Source: Phytohabitans maris (GTDB taxonomy: Bacteria; Actinomycetota; Actinomycetes; Mycobacteriales; Micromonosporaceae). From it: a stretch of 64,000 nucleotides of DNA. Of this stretch, positions 20,801-29,608 are shown piece after piece. Where the stretch lies: NCBI RefSeq assembly GCF_031085175.1, contig NZ_JAVHUY010000002.1, positions 310,001 to 374,000 of the forward strand, given 5' to 3'. The notes below the pieces were generated by a model. It ran no database searches. It saw only the letters and a program-made list of their open reading frames with translations, and was not told where the DNA came from. The first letter of the stretch is position 1; each line of letters begins with the position of its first letter. The translations under genes were made by a program, and so were the position numbers.

Positions 20801-21090
20801 GCACGCGCCGGGGCCGACTTGGCTGCGGTCGTCGTCGGCACGGTCGCGCTTCCCGGCTCGGGCCACACCGGCGCCGGTTTGACGCCCGGGTCCGGCGCTG
20901 TGCGGCGCGGGAGTGAAGCGGACGGAATCCCGGTCACCGGCACCGATCGGGGCGGCTCGGCGGCGAGCGGCGTGTACTGCGGCGGCGCCGGTTCGGCCTG
21001 TGCTGGTAACGCCGCCAAGCCCAGGACGACCACCACCGTGGTGGCGGCGGCGAGCGTGCGGTGGGCACGCCGACGGGTACGCACGTTCAC
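14845..21090 (-). CDS. Secreted RHS/YD-repeat polymorphic toxin
   Basis: GTG 21090 with GGAGG site gives 2,081 residues. A signal peptide is visible at residues 1-33 (basic start, hydrophobic core, cleavage near AQA-EP). Then come a beta-rich N-terminal domain, many YD repeats (for example 'YDALGRLTHVW', 'YDDAGRESSATDARGK') and the RHS core end 'AREYDPQVGRFISVDPVQD...YVYANNNPITFSDPDG' near residue 1820. The ~250 residues after the core are the variable toxin tip. It holds an alpha-helical part and a final segment with 'RRWLGTALHNAV', 'HNPDWLDKKTGVRVELTT' and 'HWRRP', which resembles a PD-(D/E)XK-like nuclease (D...VExTT), though this is tentative. It is encoded 33 bp downstream of the 2,166-aa secreted protein and just before the pentapeptide gene, so the three genes form one operon. 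Confidence 0.9.
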   Translation of the reverse strand: MNVRTRRRAHRTLAAATTVVVVLGLAALPAQAEPAPPQYTPLAAEPPRSVPVTGIPSASLPRRTAPDPGVKPAPVWPEPGSATVPTTTAAKSAPARAGTLPVRVTAPARGQARSVEVPASVQIEVLDRAATGRAGVTGVLLRASRADGKAGGGAVDLTVDYGRFKTAYGGDWASRLRLVRLPECALRAPHRRGCAGEPLPTRNDPAAGTVTAEVPMSPSTLIALAAAPSGQAGDLTATSLQASSTWTAGGSSGDFTWSYPMRIPPAPGAVAPTVGLSYSSQSVDGRHAASNNQPSWVGEGFETTTGGFIERRYESCAEDTEGGANNTDETGEQCWATDNATISLAGSSGELIFNATEGRWHLRNDDGTRIQRLTGADNGARNGEYWIVTKPDGTQYWFGKHKLPGWSANKPVTNSTWTAPVFGNHPNEPCNAADFDNSGCTQAWRWNLDYVVDVHGNSASYWYRTETNKYAHDFENNEGVSYIRDGYLDHVEYGTRYNKVTEVDSTFTATAPARVDFAAANRCLSSCATHDEVHWPDTPWDQECTGSTCETYSPTFWSTKRLASITTRIWDGSQYDDVERWTLTHTFPDPGDGTRAGLWLSRLSHQGLVGTAASVPDVEFSHLQLRNRVDVTGDFAAAMRWMRIDEIRYESGGTINVNYYPEDCAAGSRMPSSPASNTLRCYPVRWTPEGYQDPVTDYFHKYVVHTIDEEDHTGGVEPKGSPPVRHTYSYLGDPAWHYSDDDGLIEKNDKTWSGWRGYAKVGVTTGDGGERTYTENTYFRGMHGDRAASGTRNVPVTGTGVPTVNDEDAYAGMARETTVHNGADANGPVVSKQVVEPWRSAPTATRTVNGDLVEARFTGTLATHERTTLDGGRAPRVRSLRNTMDALGMVIAVDDSGDAGTPGDETCAKSTFEPRNRDVWLMNVPHRNESYSVSCTAAANPATLTADDVISDSRISFDGKPYGTAPDRGLATTTEAMVGWTAGTTTYDIISTAEYDSSGRVTASRDALDNLTRTDYLPAESGLVTQTTVTNALNHRVITTVNPAWGLATSTLDANDKRTDLAYDALGRLTHVWLPGRDKNTQTANTTFAYQISNTVPSVVVTSKLNAAARYVTSYTLYDGLLRQRQTQVPSVSGGRLLTDVFYDTAGRKSREHGAYFNSVPPSAQLDTATDRQDVPNQTRTVYDGAGRVIASIFQPNTIERWRTTTAYGGDRTDITPPDGGTATSTITDALGRTVAIRQYEAATPTGAFDATTYTFNRKGKLAKVTDASGNAWTYTYNLRGHQVTATDPDKGTTISTYDDAGRESSATDARGKKLIYGYDALGRRTSVAESGVGTRARWTYDTIAKGYLTQAVRFVGTANYTSRITEYDDAYRPTSQEIVIPATETGLGGTYAFGSDYNVDGSARSQDYPAVADLPLESVQYHYDEITGLATHSSSTYQGAALSYVSATAYNELGQVNQLTLYTGKFSGLGTRVYRYFTHDLATGRLTGVRTDRETISPFTLNNTQYGYDDAGNIEKIDDVAAGDTQCYQYDHLRRMTQAWTPSSGDCAANPTTAGLGGPARYWQAWAYEKNGNRKTQTDYATTPGGADKTTSYHYPADGAERPHALTGTTTTVGSTTTTASYTYDAAGNTLTRPTPSAGTQTLTWDSEDRLATSTDTTGVTTYIYGADGNRLIRRDPTGKTLYLPGQEIRYTTSTGAKTATRYYTFGDMPIASRTGVGLTWLSMDHQGTATTAVDATTQQAILRRQTPFGAPRGSTVTWPNSEGFVGGTADNTGLTHLDAREYDPQVGRFISVDPVQDLNDPQQWNAYVYANNNPITFSDPDGRVLIGDDYGLVKAIPQPDGSSKIVDNRPKPLSPQEKQRVEWIREYYDAEAEAKKKWKAYLKESATGDPADLPQDLYLQYQTVIDKEFCDRVPNCIEAIKYFASIATVVGINTPEVFGPDTPERPGYAKRTESRNLVREAVDRQLAKGWDRLIQENLGPKEQEQYYQEIEDGDFKKSRRWLGTALHNAVADDLEVTHGTRFQTFRSHNPDWLDKKTGVRVELTTRPGFLEHWRRPNPAYRTATYVFYPRPGRLPGRPR

Positions 21091-21123
21091 CGGTACCTCC
21101 GAGACGTCTGGGGCTTCGCGGGG

Positions 21124-24100
21124 TCAGGACGTGGGTGGGGTGATGCGGATGCCGGTGCCGGGGCGTAGGACCGGCTGGCGGTAGGTGTATTGCAGTGCGA
21201 TGGTGCCGTCGGCGTTTTCGATGCCGATGGTGGCGCCGCCGCCGAGTTCGAGGTAGGTGCCGTCGATGTCGGCGTAGGCGAATCGGAAGCCGCCGGTCTC
21301 GTCGAGGATCAGTTGGAATGTGACGCGGGTGGTTGGGTCTTCGTAGGAGTGGACGTTGCGCCATTCGACGATGTACTGCCGGTTCGGTGCGGTGCCTGCG
21401 GTGGCGGTGCGGATGCTGGCGTTGGTGTCGACGACCCAGTCGTGCCAGAAGGGGTATATGGCGGCGTTCGGTTCCTCTGGTCCTTCTGGTGAGGGGATGG
21501 GCCAGGCGTCGGAGGAGGGTTCGCCGGGGTCGATGAAGGCGACCAGGCCGTTGGTGTCGACCCATCCGGTGTTGTACGACTGCCCGTACAGGGTGACCGG
21601 GAACGGCAGGGAGACCTGGCCGTACGCTTCGTCGCCGGTCAGTGGTAGGACGGTGCCGCCGATGGGTGTGTATGGCACGGCCTGTTCGGCGAGGGTGTAT
21701 CCGGCGCCGCTGGCCGTGACGCCGGCGGGGAAGTCGGCGTCGATCTGCGTGTTGGTGCCGACGGTGATCTGGGTGACCTTGGAGCCTCGGCAGTTACCGG
21801 ACGGGAGTGTCGCGACGACCGCGTAGGTGCCGGCGGGCAGGTTCGGGAACTCGTAGCCGCCGTCCGCGCCGGTGGTCGCGCTTTGGCCGGACACGGCGAC
21901 GGTGGCGCCGGGGACCGGGCTGTCCTGGCAGGTGACCGTGCCGCTGACGGTGCCGGCGCCCGGTGGGGTGGGGGTGAAGGAGACGCCCTGGCCGGAGGCG
22001 AGCCACGTCTCTTTGAAGAGGTACTGGAAGCCGATGGTGCCGGAGGCGTTCTCGATGCCGACCATGGCGCCGGAGCCGCGTTCCAGCCCGCTGGTGGCGG
22101 TGATGTCGGCGTAGGCGAAGGTGATGGCGCCGTTCTCGTGGAAGATGACCTCGAACGTGGCGCGTGCGGTGGGGTCCTCGAAGTGGTGGACGTTGCGCCA
22201 CTCCACCACCCACTGCCGGTTCGGGGTGGTGCCGGAGACCTTGGTGGCGATGCGGGCTTGGGAGTCGACCACCCAGTCGTCCCAGTGGACGTAGACCGCG
22301 GCGTTGGGCACGCCCTCGGCCGCCGGTGACGGGATGGGGCTGGGGATGGAGCCGATCCAGCCGAAGAAGGTCGGGTCCTTGAAGCTGACCAGGCCGTTGG
22401 CGCTGATCCACGCCGAGGTGTAGGTGTTGCCGTAGAGCTTGACCGGGAAGGGCGGGTTCTTCTGCCACACGGTCTCGTCGCCGGTCCAGCCCTCGGTGAT
22501 GTCACCGGGGACGAACGTCTGCGGCCCGGCCGCGCACTCGTAGCCGAACTCGTCGCCGTCGAGCATGAGCGACAGGTCCACATCGGAGGTTCCGCCGGGG
22601 TGGTTGATCGTCTGCTTGGCGTACTGGCCGGCGCACCGGTTGTCGCCGGTGGACGCGGCCAGGGTGTACTCGCCGACCGGCAGGCCGGTGAGCTGGAAGC
22701 CGCCGTCGGCGCCGGTGGTGGCGGTGCGCCCGCCCGGGTTGAGCGTGACCGTGGCCCCGGATACCGGCATACCGGTGACGGCGGTGGTCAGAGTGCCGCT
22801 CACCGTTCCCGCCGGTGCCGGTGTGTAGACGATGGACGAGTTGGACAGGAATGTCGCCTCGTGGAAGGAGTACAGGGCGGCCACGGTTCCGGAGGCGTTC
22901 TCCAAGCCGATGGTGGCGGCGCCGCCCTGCTGGGTCGGTGAGGTCATCCCGGGGCCGTAGTGGAACGCGATCCGCCCGTCCTCGTGGAAGATCACCTCGA
23001 AGGTGACCCGCTCCGCGCTGCTGGGGCGGAAGCCGACGTTGCGCCATTCCACGGCAAACGAGCGGTTGGGCGCGGCCCCCTGGGTCAGGGTCAGCACGCT
23101 CGCGGGGGCGTCCACCTGGAAGTCGTCCCAGAACGGTGCCACCACCGCGTTGGGCGCGGCCGCGGTGGGCATCGTCGGGTTGGCGTAGGTGTCCGGGAGG
23201 CCGGAGACGTCGCCGAAGCTGACCATCCCGTTCGTGTGTACCCATCCGGTGGTGTATTGGCGGCCGTGGAAGGTGATGGGGAACGGCATGGTGACCTGGG
23301 TCGCCGCGTCGTCACCGGTGAGCGGGAGCACGGTCGTGGCGGGCACGAAGCTCGCCGCGCCGGTGGCGCAGGCATAGCCCAGGCCGCCGTGGTCGGGGCC
23401 CAGCTGGAGGTTGCGCACGGTGTCGCCGGCCAGTTCGACCTGGGCACGGGCCATGCTGCGGCATCGTCCTCCGACGGTGGAGGTGACGGTGTAGCTGTCG
23501 GCGACCAGGTCGTCGAACCGCCACGCGCCGCCGGCCCCGGTCGTGGTGGTCAGGCCGGACGGGTCGAGCGTCACCGTTGCCCCGACCACGGGTGTCCCGG
23601 AGGCGTTGACCAGCGTGCCGGACAGGTCGTACACGTCGATCGGGCTCTGCGCCTCCGGGTGGTCGAACACGACGGCCCGCCCGCTGGTCAGCGCGGCCTG
23701 GTTGCGGGAGAAGGTGAACCCGTCCTCGCCGGCTGGTGCCTCGATGCCGACCGCCGCCTCAATGCCGCGTTCGGCGTCGTTGTCGAGGCTGTCGTAGTTG
23801 GTCGTGACGGTGCCGTCCGGGGCCAGGGTCACCTCGAACGACAGCCGCTGCGTGGTGGAGTCCTTGCGGTGCACGTTGCGCCACTCCACGGTGAACCGGG
23901 CGGCCTCGCCGGTGCCGGTGGCGGCGGTGCGCACGCTTGACTGCGCGTCCACGACCAGGTCGTCCCAGAACGGGGCTACGACGGCGTTCGGCTCGGCCGG
24001 CGCGGGCAGCGTCGTGCCGTCGTACGGGTGGGAGCCGCCGGGATCGGTGAACGAGAGCATGCCGTTGGTGTCCACCCACGCGCTGCGGTAGCTGGCGCCG

Positions 24101-27100
24101 TAGAACGGGAACGCGAACGGAATGCCCACCTGTGCCACCGCGTCGTCACCGGCCAGCGCGAGCACGGTGTCGTTCACCGGGCTGAACGCGGTGTTCTGCG
24201 TGGCGCAGGTGTAGCCGAGCCCGTCGGTGACCGGGGTCAGCATCAGATCCAGCAGCGTGTCACCGCTGATCTCGACGCCGGGCAGGACGGCCACCAGGCC
24301 GCAGGCGCCACCATATGCGGCCCGCACCGTGTACGTACCGGCGGAGAAGCCGCTGACCGTGTACGAACCGTCGGCCACGGCGGCCGCTGACCGTCCAGTC
24401 GACTCCACCGTCACCACAGCCCCAGGCAGCGGGTTGAAGTCGGCATCGGTGACGAACCCCGACAGCGTGGCCGGAGCCACCACCCTCAGCTGAGCCACCT
24501 GGTAGGTCGGCGACTGCCGGCCACTGCCGTCGACCGCGACCGCGTACACGCTGACCGTGCCGGGATCCGCTGTCGGCAACGGGATTGTCACCGTTGCACC
24601 CGGGTTCGTCGCAGTCCCGATCTGGTTCAGGGCAGTGGACCCGATGCTGTACTTGTAGGACGTGACGTTCGTGTCGCCGCCCGCCCCGATGACCGCGGTG
24701 GCGGCGGTCCCGACCGGCACGCTGTCGCCGCCGGGCAGGGTGATCGACGGCGGCAGCGGCAACGCCAGCGCAAGAAGCTGAGCGGCCGGCACTGCATAGT
24801 TGTAGAGGCGCACCTCGTCAACCGAGCCGGTGAAGAAGCTGTCGGCGCCGCCGTTCCACATACGTCGGCCGATGGTGAGCACCCCGGAGGTGTTGAACGC
24901 GCTCGGCAGTGTCGCGGTCGACGACTGAAGCTGACCGTTGACGTAGATCTTCATCTGCCTGGTGGAGACGTCGAAGACGCCGGCCAGGTGCGTCCACCTA
25001 CCCGCGGCCGCTGTCGCGTCGGAGTACGCGTGGTACAGACCGCTGCTGTCCGAATCGGCATCGGTCATGCTGAACCGCCACTTGTTCACGTCGCCGTGGT
25101 AGGCCAGCATGAACGGCGAGCGGCGGGTGGCATCCGCCGCCACCGCCGTGCGGATACCCGTCACACCCGTCGTGCTGGGCACCCGCACCCAAGCCGTCAC
25201 AGTGAAGCTGGAGTCGGTACGCACCTGGATCGGCACCTCGGTGTCCGGGTGGGGCGTCATCACCGGACCACCCGTCAACGCCTGCGCGGAACCGTTGAAG
25301 TCCAGCGCCTTGCCCACGCCGGATCGCCCCGGCGTACGGGTCACGCCCGCCGAGGGCGTGACCGTGTTGCCGTGACCGGTGGCGTCGGCGGCGTTCCCGC
25401 TCGCCTCGTCGAACATCCAGTGCGCCGCCGGCCCCGCACCCGCCTTCACCTTGAACGTGTACGGCACAGCGCTCGGCGTGTACCAGCCCGCCCGGTCCCT
25501 GGCCCACACATACATCGTGTGCACACCGTCCCGCACCGGAGTGAACGTGACCGTGGCGGTATGCGCCGCCGTCGCGGTCACCTGGGTGGCGGCTGAGGGC
25601 TGCACGCTGTCGTCCAGCGACCAGGCATACCCGACGACCTCGCTGGCCCCAGCCGACGGCGGCGAGAACTCGAACTCGCCCGCCAGGCCCACCCCTCCGC
25701 GCGCCGGTGTCGTCGGTGAGTCCTCCGGATAGTCCGCGGACGTCACGTCGGACGGCGCCCCCGGCGCTGTGACGTCCACAGTGAACTCGCAGGTCGCCGA
25801 CCAGGCCCCACTCGAGTGAGCGTCCGCGGTCCGCGCCTGCCACACGTACGTTCCACCGTCGGCGAGCCGACCGGCAGGCACCGTCGCGGCCACCGACGTG
25901 TTGTTGCCCGCGGCCTTCGAGACCTTGTTCGTCTCGCTCCGCGACCCACCCGACGGCCACCAGTAGAACGACGTCGTGAGGCCCTGGTCGCCGTCCGGGT
26001 CGCTCTGCTTGCCGGCCAGCGCCGGCGTGAGCGTACGCACATACGGCCGGGCCGTGCCGGTCGCGCAGTCCTTGGCGTCCGAGAACCGGCTGCCCGGCGC
26101 GTTCGGCGGCGTGTTGTACGTGATCGCAAGCTTCGGTGAGGAATGGTTGAACCGCTTCCACTGGTTCTTGCTGCCCTCGTCGAGCGCGCGCAACCCCACG
26201 GTCAGCGTGGTCCACTTGCCAGCCGCGGCCTTGGTCACCATCGACTTCACGTTGAACTCGACCGTGCCCGTGCCGGCACAACCATGCGCGGCGCCGACCT
26301 TGCGGTTGGCGGCGGTCTGCGCGGTCTGGTCGCCGTACCACGTCGGCTGCCTGTTCCACGTCGTACCCGACGAGATGGCGCCGGTCAGCCACAGCTTGGC
26401 ATTCGACTTCGGGCTGCACGTCCAGGCATGCCGCTGCTCGATCCGAAACTCGGCAGCCAGGATCTGCTTGCCCCGCACCTTCGTGGTGTCCATCCGAAAC
26501 AGCGACCGGACAATGTGGTCGGCGCAGCCCGAGCAGTCCTCGGTCCGCCCCGCACCCGCCGAGCCGTACGTCGACCCATTCTGCAAAGCGGACGAGTTCT
26601 GCCAGAAGGAACTCGACGGCGACTTGCTCCACACCGACGTCCACGCACTACCCGACAGACTCGCAGTCCACGACGGGTCGATGAAGATTGGCAGCCTCGC
26701 CGCCGGGTCGGCCAGGATCTTCTGATCCGGCGTAATGATCAGGCCGCCGTTCTCCACCCGCACCGGCATCACAGCCAACCGCCGCCCGTCCCGCGCCGAG
26801 ATCCCCGGCGGCTCAGCGCCGGTCCCCTTCGGCTGGGCGCGCTGCGCGGTCACACCCTTGTCCGGCGCCTCCACCGAGGAGTCCCACATCAAGGGCGCCG
26901 GAGCCGAGAACACCTCCCGACCTTCCTCGTCGCGGGCCACGAGGCCGCCACCCTCAGCCGTGCGCACGCTCACCCCACGCGTGGCCAAACCAAACCGGAG
27001 CGAGGCCAGTCTCGGGTTGGCCGCAGCCTCCCGGGTGCGCACCACCAGAACCTCAGAGAAGCCGGCCGCCTGGGCGGTCACCCGCAGGTCCACACCGGGC

Positions 27101-27624
27101 AGCACATCAGGATAGGTGGCGGTACTCCCCATAACCTTCGGCGCCGGCAGACGACCCGGCCACGTCATCCCAAGCTCACGGTCACCCCGCGCAACCCGGG
27201 CCAGCCGCCCGTCACCACCAGCCGAGAACACGACCGGCACAGCCGCAGCCCGCGGCACGATCCCCTCCGGACCAACCTTAAGGGTCGTATCGACCGGCAC
27301 CCACGACCCGCCCCTACGCACCCGGACCGGCTCGATGCTCTCCTCAAGCGTCTCCGAGCCGTCCGGGTTCAAAAACGTCTGCGAGAACTCGGTCCGCCCG
27401 TCCAGAACCTCCACCCGACGCCCACACCGCGCCGCCATCTCCCGCGCCGCACCTATCTGCGACTGCGCGTCCACACAGGAAGCCACCACCGGAGCAGCCA
27501 CCGCCGGCTCCAGCGGCAGGACCACCAGCATCGACGCGACGAGGACGAGAACCGACAGGAAAGACAGACGAGCCAGCCGTCCAAAAACGACAGAAACCTG
27601 CCAAACGCCACGGCCACCAGGCAC
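21124..27624 (-). CDS. Giant secreted protein with LamG and four tandem ~270-aa modules
   Basis: The likely start is GTG 27624 with GGGGAGG six bases upstream; a longer frame begins at 27699. The product is about 2,166 residues with a signal peptide/TM segment (LSFLSVLVLVASMLVVLPL) near the N-terminus. An N-terminal beta-rich region and a DNRLRE-like region precede a fibronectin-like part, then a LamG/concanavalin-type domain (about bases 25440-24770, ending 'DEVRLYNYAVPAAQL'). The last third (about 24470-21124) is four similar modules. Each has a carboxypeptidase-regulatory-like beta domain ('SGTL...PVVGATVTL...TTTGADGGF') and a nidogen-like unit ('FPFYG..Y...WVDTNG..SF.DP', 'APFWDDLVVD', 'VEWRNVH'). 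It is first in the RHS operon and probably a surface or matrix partner for the toxin. Confidence 0.85.
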   Translation of the reverse strand: MPGGRGVWQVSVVFGRLARLSFLSVLVLVASMLVVLPLEPAVAAPVVASCVDAQSQIGAAREMAARCGRRVEVLDGRTEFSQTFLNPDGSETLEESIEPVRVRRGGSWVPVDTTLKVGPEGIVPRAAAVPVVFSAGGDGRLARVARGDRELGMTWPGRLPAPKVMGSTATYPDVLPGVDLRVTAQAAGFSEVLVVRTREAAANPRLASLRFGLATRGVSVRTAEGGGLVARDEEGREVFSAPAPLMWDSSVEAPDKGVTAQRAQPKGTGAEPPGISARDGRRLAVMPVRVENGGLIITPDQKILADPAARLPIFIDPSWTASLSGSAWTSVWSKSPSSSFWQNSSALQNGSTYGSAGAGRTEDCSGCADHIVRSLFRMDTTKVRGKQILAAEFRIEQRHAWTCSPKSNAKLWLTGAISSGTTWNRQPTWYGDQTAQTAANRKVGAAHGCAGTGTVEFNVKSMVTKAAAGKWTTLTVGLRALDEGSKNQWKRFNHSSPKLAITYNTPPNAPGSRFSDAKDCATGTARPYVRTLTPALAGKQSDPDGDQGLTTSFYWWPSGGSRSETNKVSKAAGNNTSVAATVPAGRLADGGTYVWQARTADAHSSGAWSATCEFTVDVTAPGAPSDVTSADYPEDSPTTPARGGVGLAGEFEFSPPSAGASEVVGYAWSLDDSVQPSAATQVTATAAHTATVTFTPVRDGVHTMYVWARDRAGWYTPSAVPYTFKVKAGAGPAAHWMFDEASGNAADATGHGNTVTPSAGVTRTPGRSGVGKALDFNGSAQALTGGPVMTPHPDTEVPIQVRTDSSFTVTAWVRVPSTTGVTGIRTAVAADATRRSPFMLAYHGDVNKWRFSMTDADSDSSGLYHAYSDATAAAGRWTHLAGVFDVSTRQMKIYVNGQLQSSTATLPSAFNTSGVLTIGRRMWNGGADSFFTGSVDEVRLYNYAVPAAQLLALALPLPPSITLPGGDSVPVGTAATAVIGAGGDTNVTSYKYSIGSTALNQIGTATNPGATVTIPLPTADPGTVSVYAVAVDGSGRQSPTYQVAQLRVVAPATLSGFVTDADFNPLPGAVVTVESTGRSAAAVADGSYTVSGFSAGTYTVRAAYGGACGLVAVLPGVEISGDTLLDLMLTPVTDGLGYTCATQNTAFSPVNDTVLALAGDDAVAQVGIPFAFPFYGASYRSAWVDTNGMLSFTDPGGSHPYDGTTLPAPAEPNAVVAPFWDDLVVDAQSSVRTAATGTGEAARFTVEWRNVHRKDSTTQRLSFEVTLAPDGTVTTNYDSLDNDAERGIEAAVGIEAPAGEDGFTFSRNQAALTSGRAVVFDHPEAQSPIDVYDLSGTLVNASGTPVVGATVTLDPSGLTTTTGAGGAWRFDDLVADSYTVTSTVGGRCRSMARAQVELAGDTVRNLQLGPDHGGLGYACATGAASFVPATTVLPLTGDDAATQVTMPFPITFHGRQYTTGWVHTNGMVSFGDVSGLPDTYANPTMPTAAAPNAVVAPFWDDFQVDAPASVLTLTQGAAPNRSFAVEWRNVGFRPSSAERVTFEVIFHEDGRIAFHYGPGMTSPTQQGGAATIGLENASGTVAALYSFHEATFLSNSSIVYTPAPAGTVSGTLTTAVTGMPVSGATVTLNPGGRTATTGADGGFQLTGLPVGEYTLAASTGDNRCAGQYAKQTINHPGGTSDVDLSLMLDGDEFGYECAAGPQTFVPGDITEGWTGDETVWQKNPPFPVKLYGNTYTSAWISANGLVSFKDPTFFGWIGSIPSPIPSPAAEGVPNAAVYVHWDDWVVDSQARIATKVSGTTPNRQWVVEWRNVHHFEDPTARATFEVIFHENGAITFAYADITATSGLERGSGAMVGIENASGTIGFQYLFKETWLASGQGVSFTPTPPGAGTVSGTVTCQDSPVPGATVAVSGQSATTGADGGYEFPNLPAGTYAVVATLPSGNCRGSKVTQITVGTNTQIDADFPAGVTASGAGYTLAEQAVPYTPIGGTVLPLTGDEAYGQVSLPFPVTLYGQSYNTGWVDTNGLVAFIDPGEPSSDAWPIPSPEGPEEPNAAIYPFWHDWVVDTNASIRTATAGTAPNRQYIVEWRNVHSYEDPTTRVTFQLILDETGGFRFAYADIDGTYLELGGGATIGIENADGTIALQYTYRQPVLRPGTGIRITPPTS

Positions 27625-28116
27625 AACGTCCTCCCCAGACGATAACCATGCGCAGTCGAGGCATCCCACTCCGTAGTGGAGATTGATGTCAATATTCAAG
27701 AGGAGGAATCAGCACCTGACCCAAGGACACACAACAACGACCTCAACGCCAGCTTTCCGACCTCCACACAAAAGATCACCCTCACCACCACGAAAGCCGC
27801 CCGACGGCACGCGTGGCCGCCAAGAACAGACCGGCCTGGCCGCTGGCCAACCACGGGCCGGCCAGCACACGAACTCACCGGCGACCAAGGAGCAACACGA
27901 TCAAGCCGTAGGCGCGACGTCCCCCATACTCGACGTTGCGGATGATGTGCGCCTCGTCGGTGGACCGAACTGGATCTCCACCTCCTATCGGGTGGGCTCG
28001 TCCGGATCTACCAGGAGCAGGTCCAGCCGGCCGGGACGCGGTTGCCGCCGCTCCGCTTGTCTCAACACCAGATCGCCCCAACCCGATCAGGCTCGGATCC
28101 TCGGCGATCAGGCTGT
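27625..28116. other. Upstream region of the RHS operon, no clear gene
   Basis: This region holds the promoter side of the giant secreted protein. A plus-strand stretch near 27940-28080 ('IYQEQVQPAGTRLPPLR' type reading) vaguely resembles the start of a GntR-family regulator but is not open in one frame. I do not call a gene. Confidence 0.35.
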
Positions 28117-28180
28117 CGTGAAGCAGACGGCTCGACGACGGTTTCCTATGCCCTGGTAAAGCTGAGCGTGCGGTAGCCGG
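28117..28180 (-). pseudogene. Tail fragment duplicated from the TOTE-type helicase gene
   Basis: About 55 bp match 38205-38262, which covers the last codons of the primase-helicase gene and the bases just after its stop. Minus-strand translation ends 'PGYRTLSFTRA' compared with 'PGYRALSFTRG'. The match stops abruptly at 28181, marking a rearrangement breakpoint. Confidence 0.6.
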
Positions 28181-28423
28181 GGTCTCCTATTGAGTTCTGG
28201 GAGTGAGCCGTCCGGCAGACTCATGGTGGGGTAGGTAGCCGCCGGCGGACGAGCACTTTGTGCTCCTGGACGTGGGGTCCTGATGAAAGATGGTGCCGCT
28301 GCCGGTCGGTGTGGAGAGTTGATCGCTGATGGGATGTCGTGCCCGCCTGTTGTGGCGTGAGCACTGCTTCATTAGGTCCCTGATGGTTCTGCGCCTGGCT
28401 GCCTGTGGTGGCCGGTTCGAGAG

Positions 28424-28570
28424 GTGGGAGACGCGTTGCTGTTCGTGGGAGATGACTGGGCTCAGGACCACCACGATGTTGAGGTGATGGACGTGTCCGG
28501 CCGCCGGCTGGCCAAGGCGCGGCTGCCTGAGGGCGTGGCGGGCATGGCCAGGTTGCACGCGACGAACGGG
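28424..28570 (+). pseudogene. IS110-family transposase N-terminal remnant
   Basis: Translation from 28424 gives 'LFVGDDWAQDHHDVEVMD' and 'RLAKARLPEGVAGMARLHA', the N-terminal DEDD-domain start of IS110-type transposases. The match ends after about 45 codons and the frame then runs into unrelated sequence. Confidence 0.7.
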
Positions 28571-28671
28571 CCCGCCGGCCCCGACCGGGCCGGCTTCGCC
28601 CGGCCTGGGGCCAGCCCTGGCCACCGCTATGGGCGATCGTCCGGGAGAAACCAAGGTAGCGGTGGTCGCCG

Positions 28672-28760
28672 GTGCAGATCAGCCGGTGGCTGCGCCTGGA
28701 GTTCGTCGACCGGCCGGAGTTGTGGGTGTCCCACGAGACGATCTACCAAGCGATGGGTAT
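28672..28760 (+). pseudogene. IS30-family transposase internal fragment
   Basis: The reading 'ISRWLRLEFVDRPELWVSHE' followed by TIYQ is the conserved block of IS30 transposases. Neither the helix-turn-helix upstream nor the DDE region downstream is present. It is joined within ~100 bp to the IS110 remnant, so the region is a mosaic of broken insertion sequences. Confidence 0.65.
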
Positions 28761-29608
28761 GCGGGCCTCGACCGCCAGCCGCAGTTCTGTTCACCACTTT
28801 CCCGCGCATGGAGGGCTCGTCATGACGGCCCGTCGTGAGAGGCGCGGCAGTGAACTCGACGAGTTCGTGCAAGCGATCATCGACGGGGCGGCGGCGCTGA
28901 CGCAGGAACAACGCACCGCGTTGGCGGCCGCCCTGAACTCCGGCGCCGGGACGGCTCTACCATCTTGCACCGCGCAGGACGAGCCGCGACCGAGTGACCG
29001 ACGCCCTGACCCGGCGAGCGTTTCGAAGTCACGCGGAAAGCGGCCGCCGACACCGACATCGGGGACCCACGCTCCGACCAGTCCAGACCAACCCCCGGCC
29101 AACCGCGGACGAACCACCCACGCCTGCGCTACCTTCGACCGGTCGCACCAGGCGCAAGAGACCGGTGGCGCCGATCGAGCTCACGCTCGAGGTCGAAACC
29201 GTCTCTGGACCCGAAGCCAAAAGCCTCGCCCGCACCCAGTACGAAGCCATCAGGGAAGCGCTGCCGTGGGCCCATGACAATCAATCCCACCTCAAACCGC
29301 CCACGACGAGATGACATAGCGACCATGGAAGTACGTCCATCAGACCACGCGCCTGCGGTGTAGGCGTCGCCCGGCCACTTCTCTCCAGGCTCACCGCAGT
29401 TGCCGCCATCGACTTGCTATTTCGACCTGATCGATCTTGGCTGAGCTTGAAACCGGTCGTCCACGGGCAGTGGCTCACCGTCCTACACCGTCCAGGTCTC
29501 GGCCAGCCGGAGCACCTCGGCGACCATCCCGCTCACCACATCCGCCGGATGCCGCTCGTCGACCCTCGGTTCCTCACACGACCGAACACTAGGCCCGACC
29601 CCGGAGAT
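28761..29608. other. ~850-bp region without a supported gene
   Basis: A plus-strand frame continues from the IS30 fragment to 29277 and contains a plausible start at 28822 ('MTARRERRGSELDEFVQAII'), but the later part is low-complexity. I see no family and no clear ribosome site. Nothing recognisable lies in 29280-29608. Confidence 0.4.

Noticed and set aside
28672-29277. 201-codon frame as a complete gene
   Set aside because: It joins an IS30 fragment to low-complexity sequence and looks like a chance fusion.
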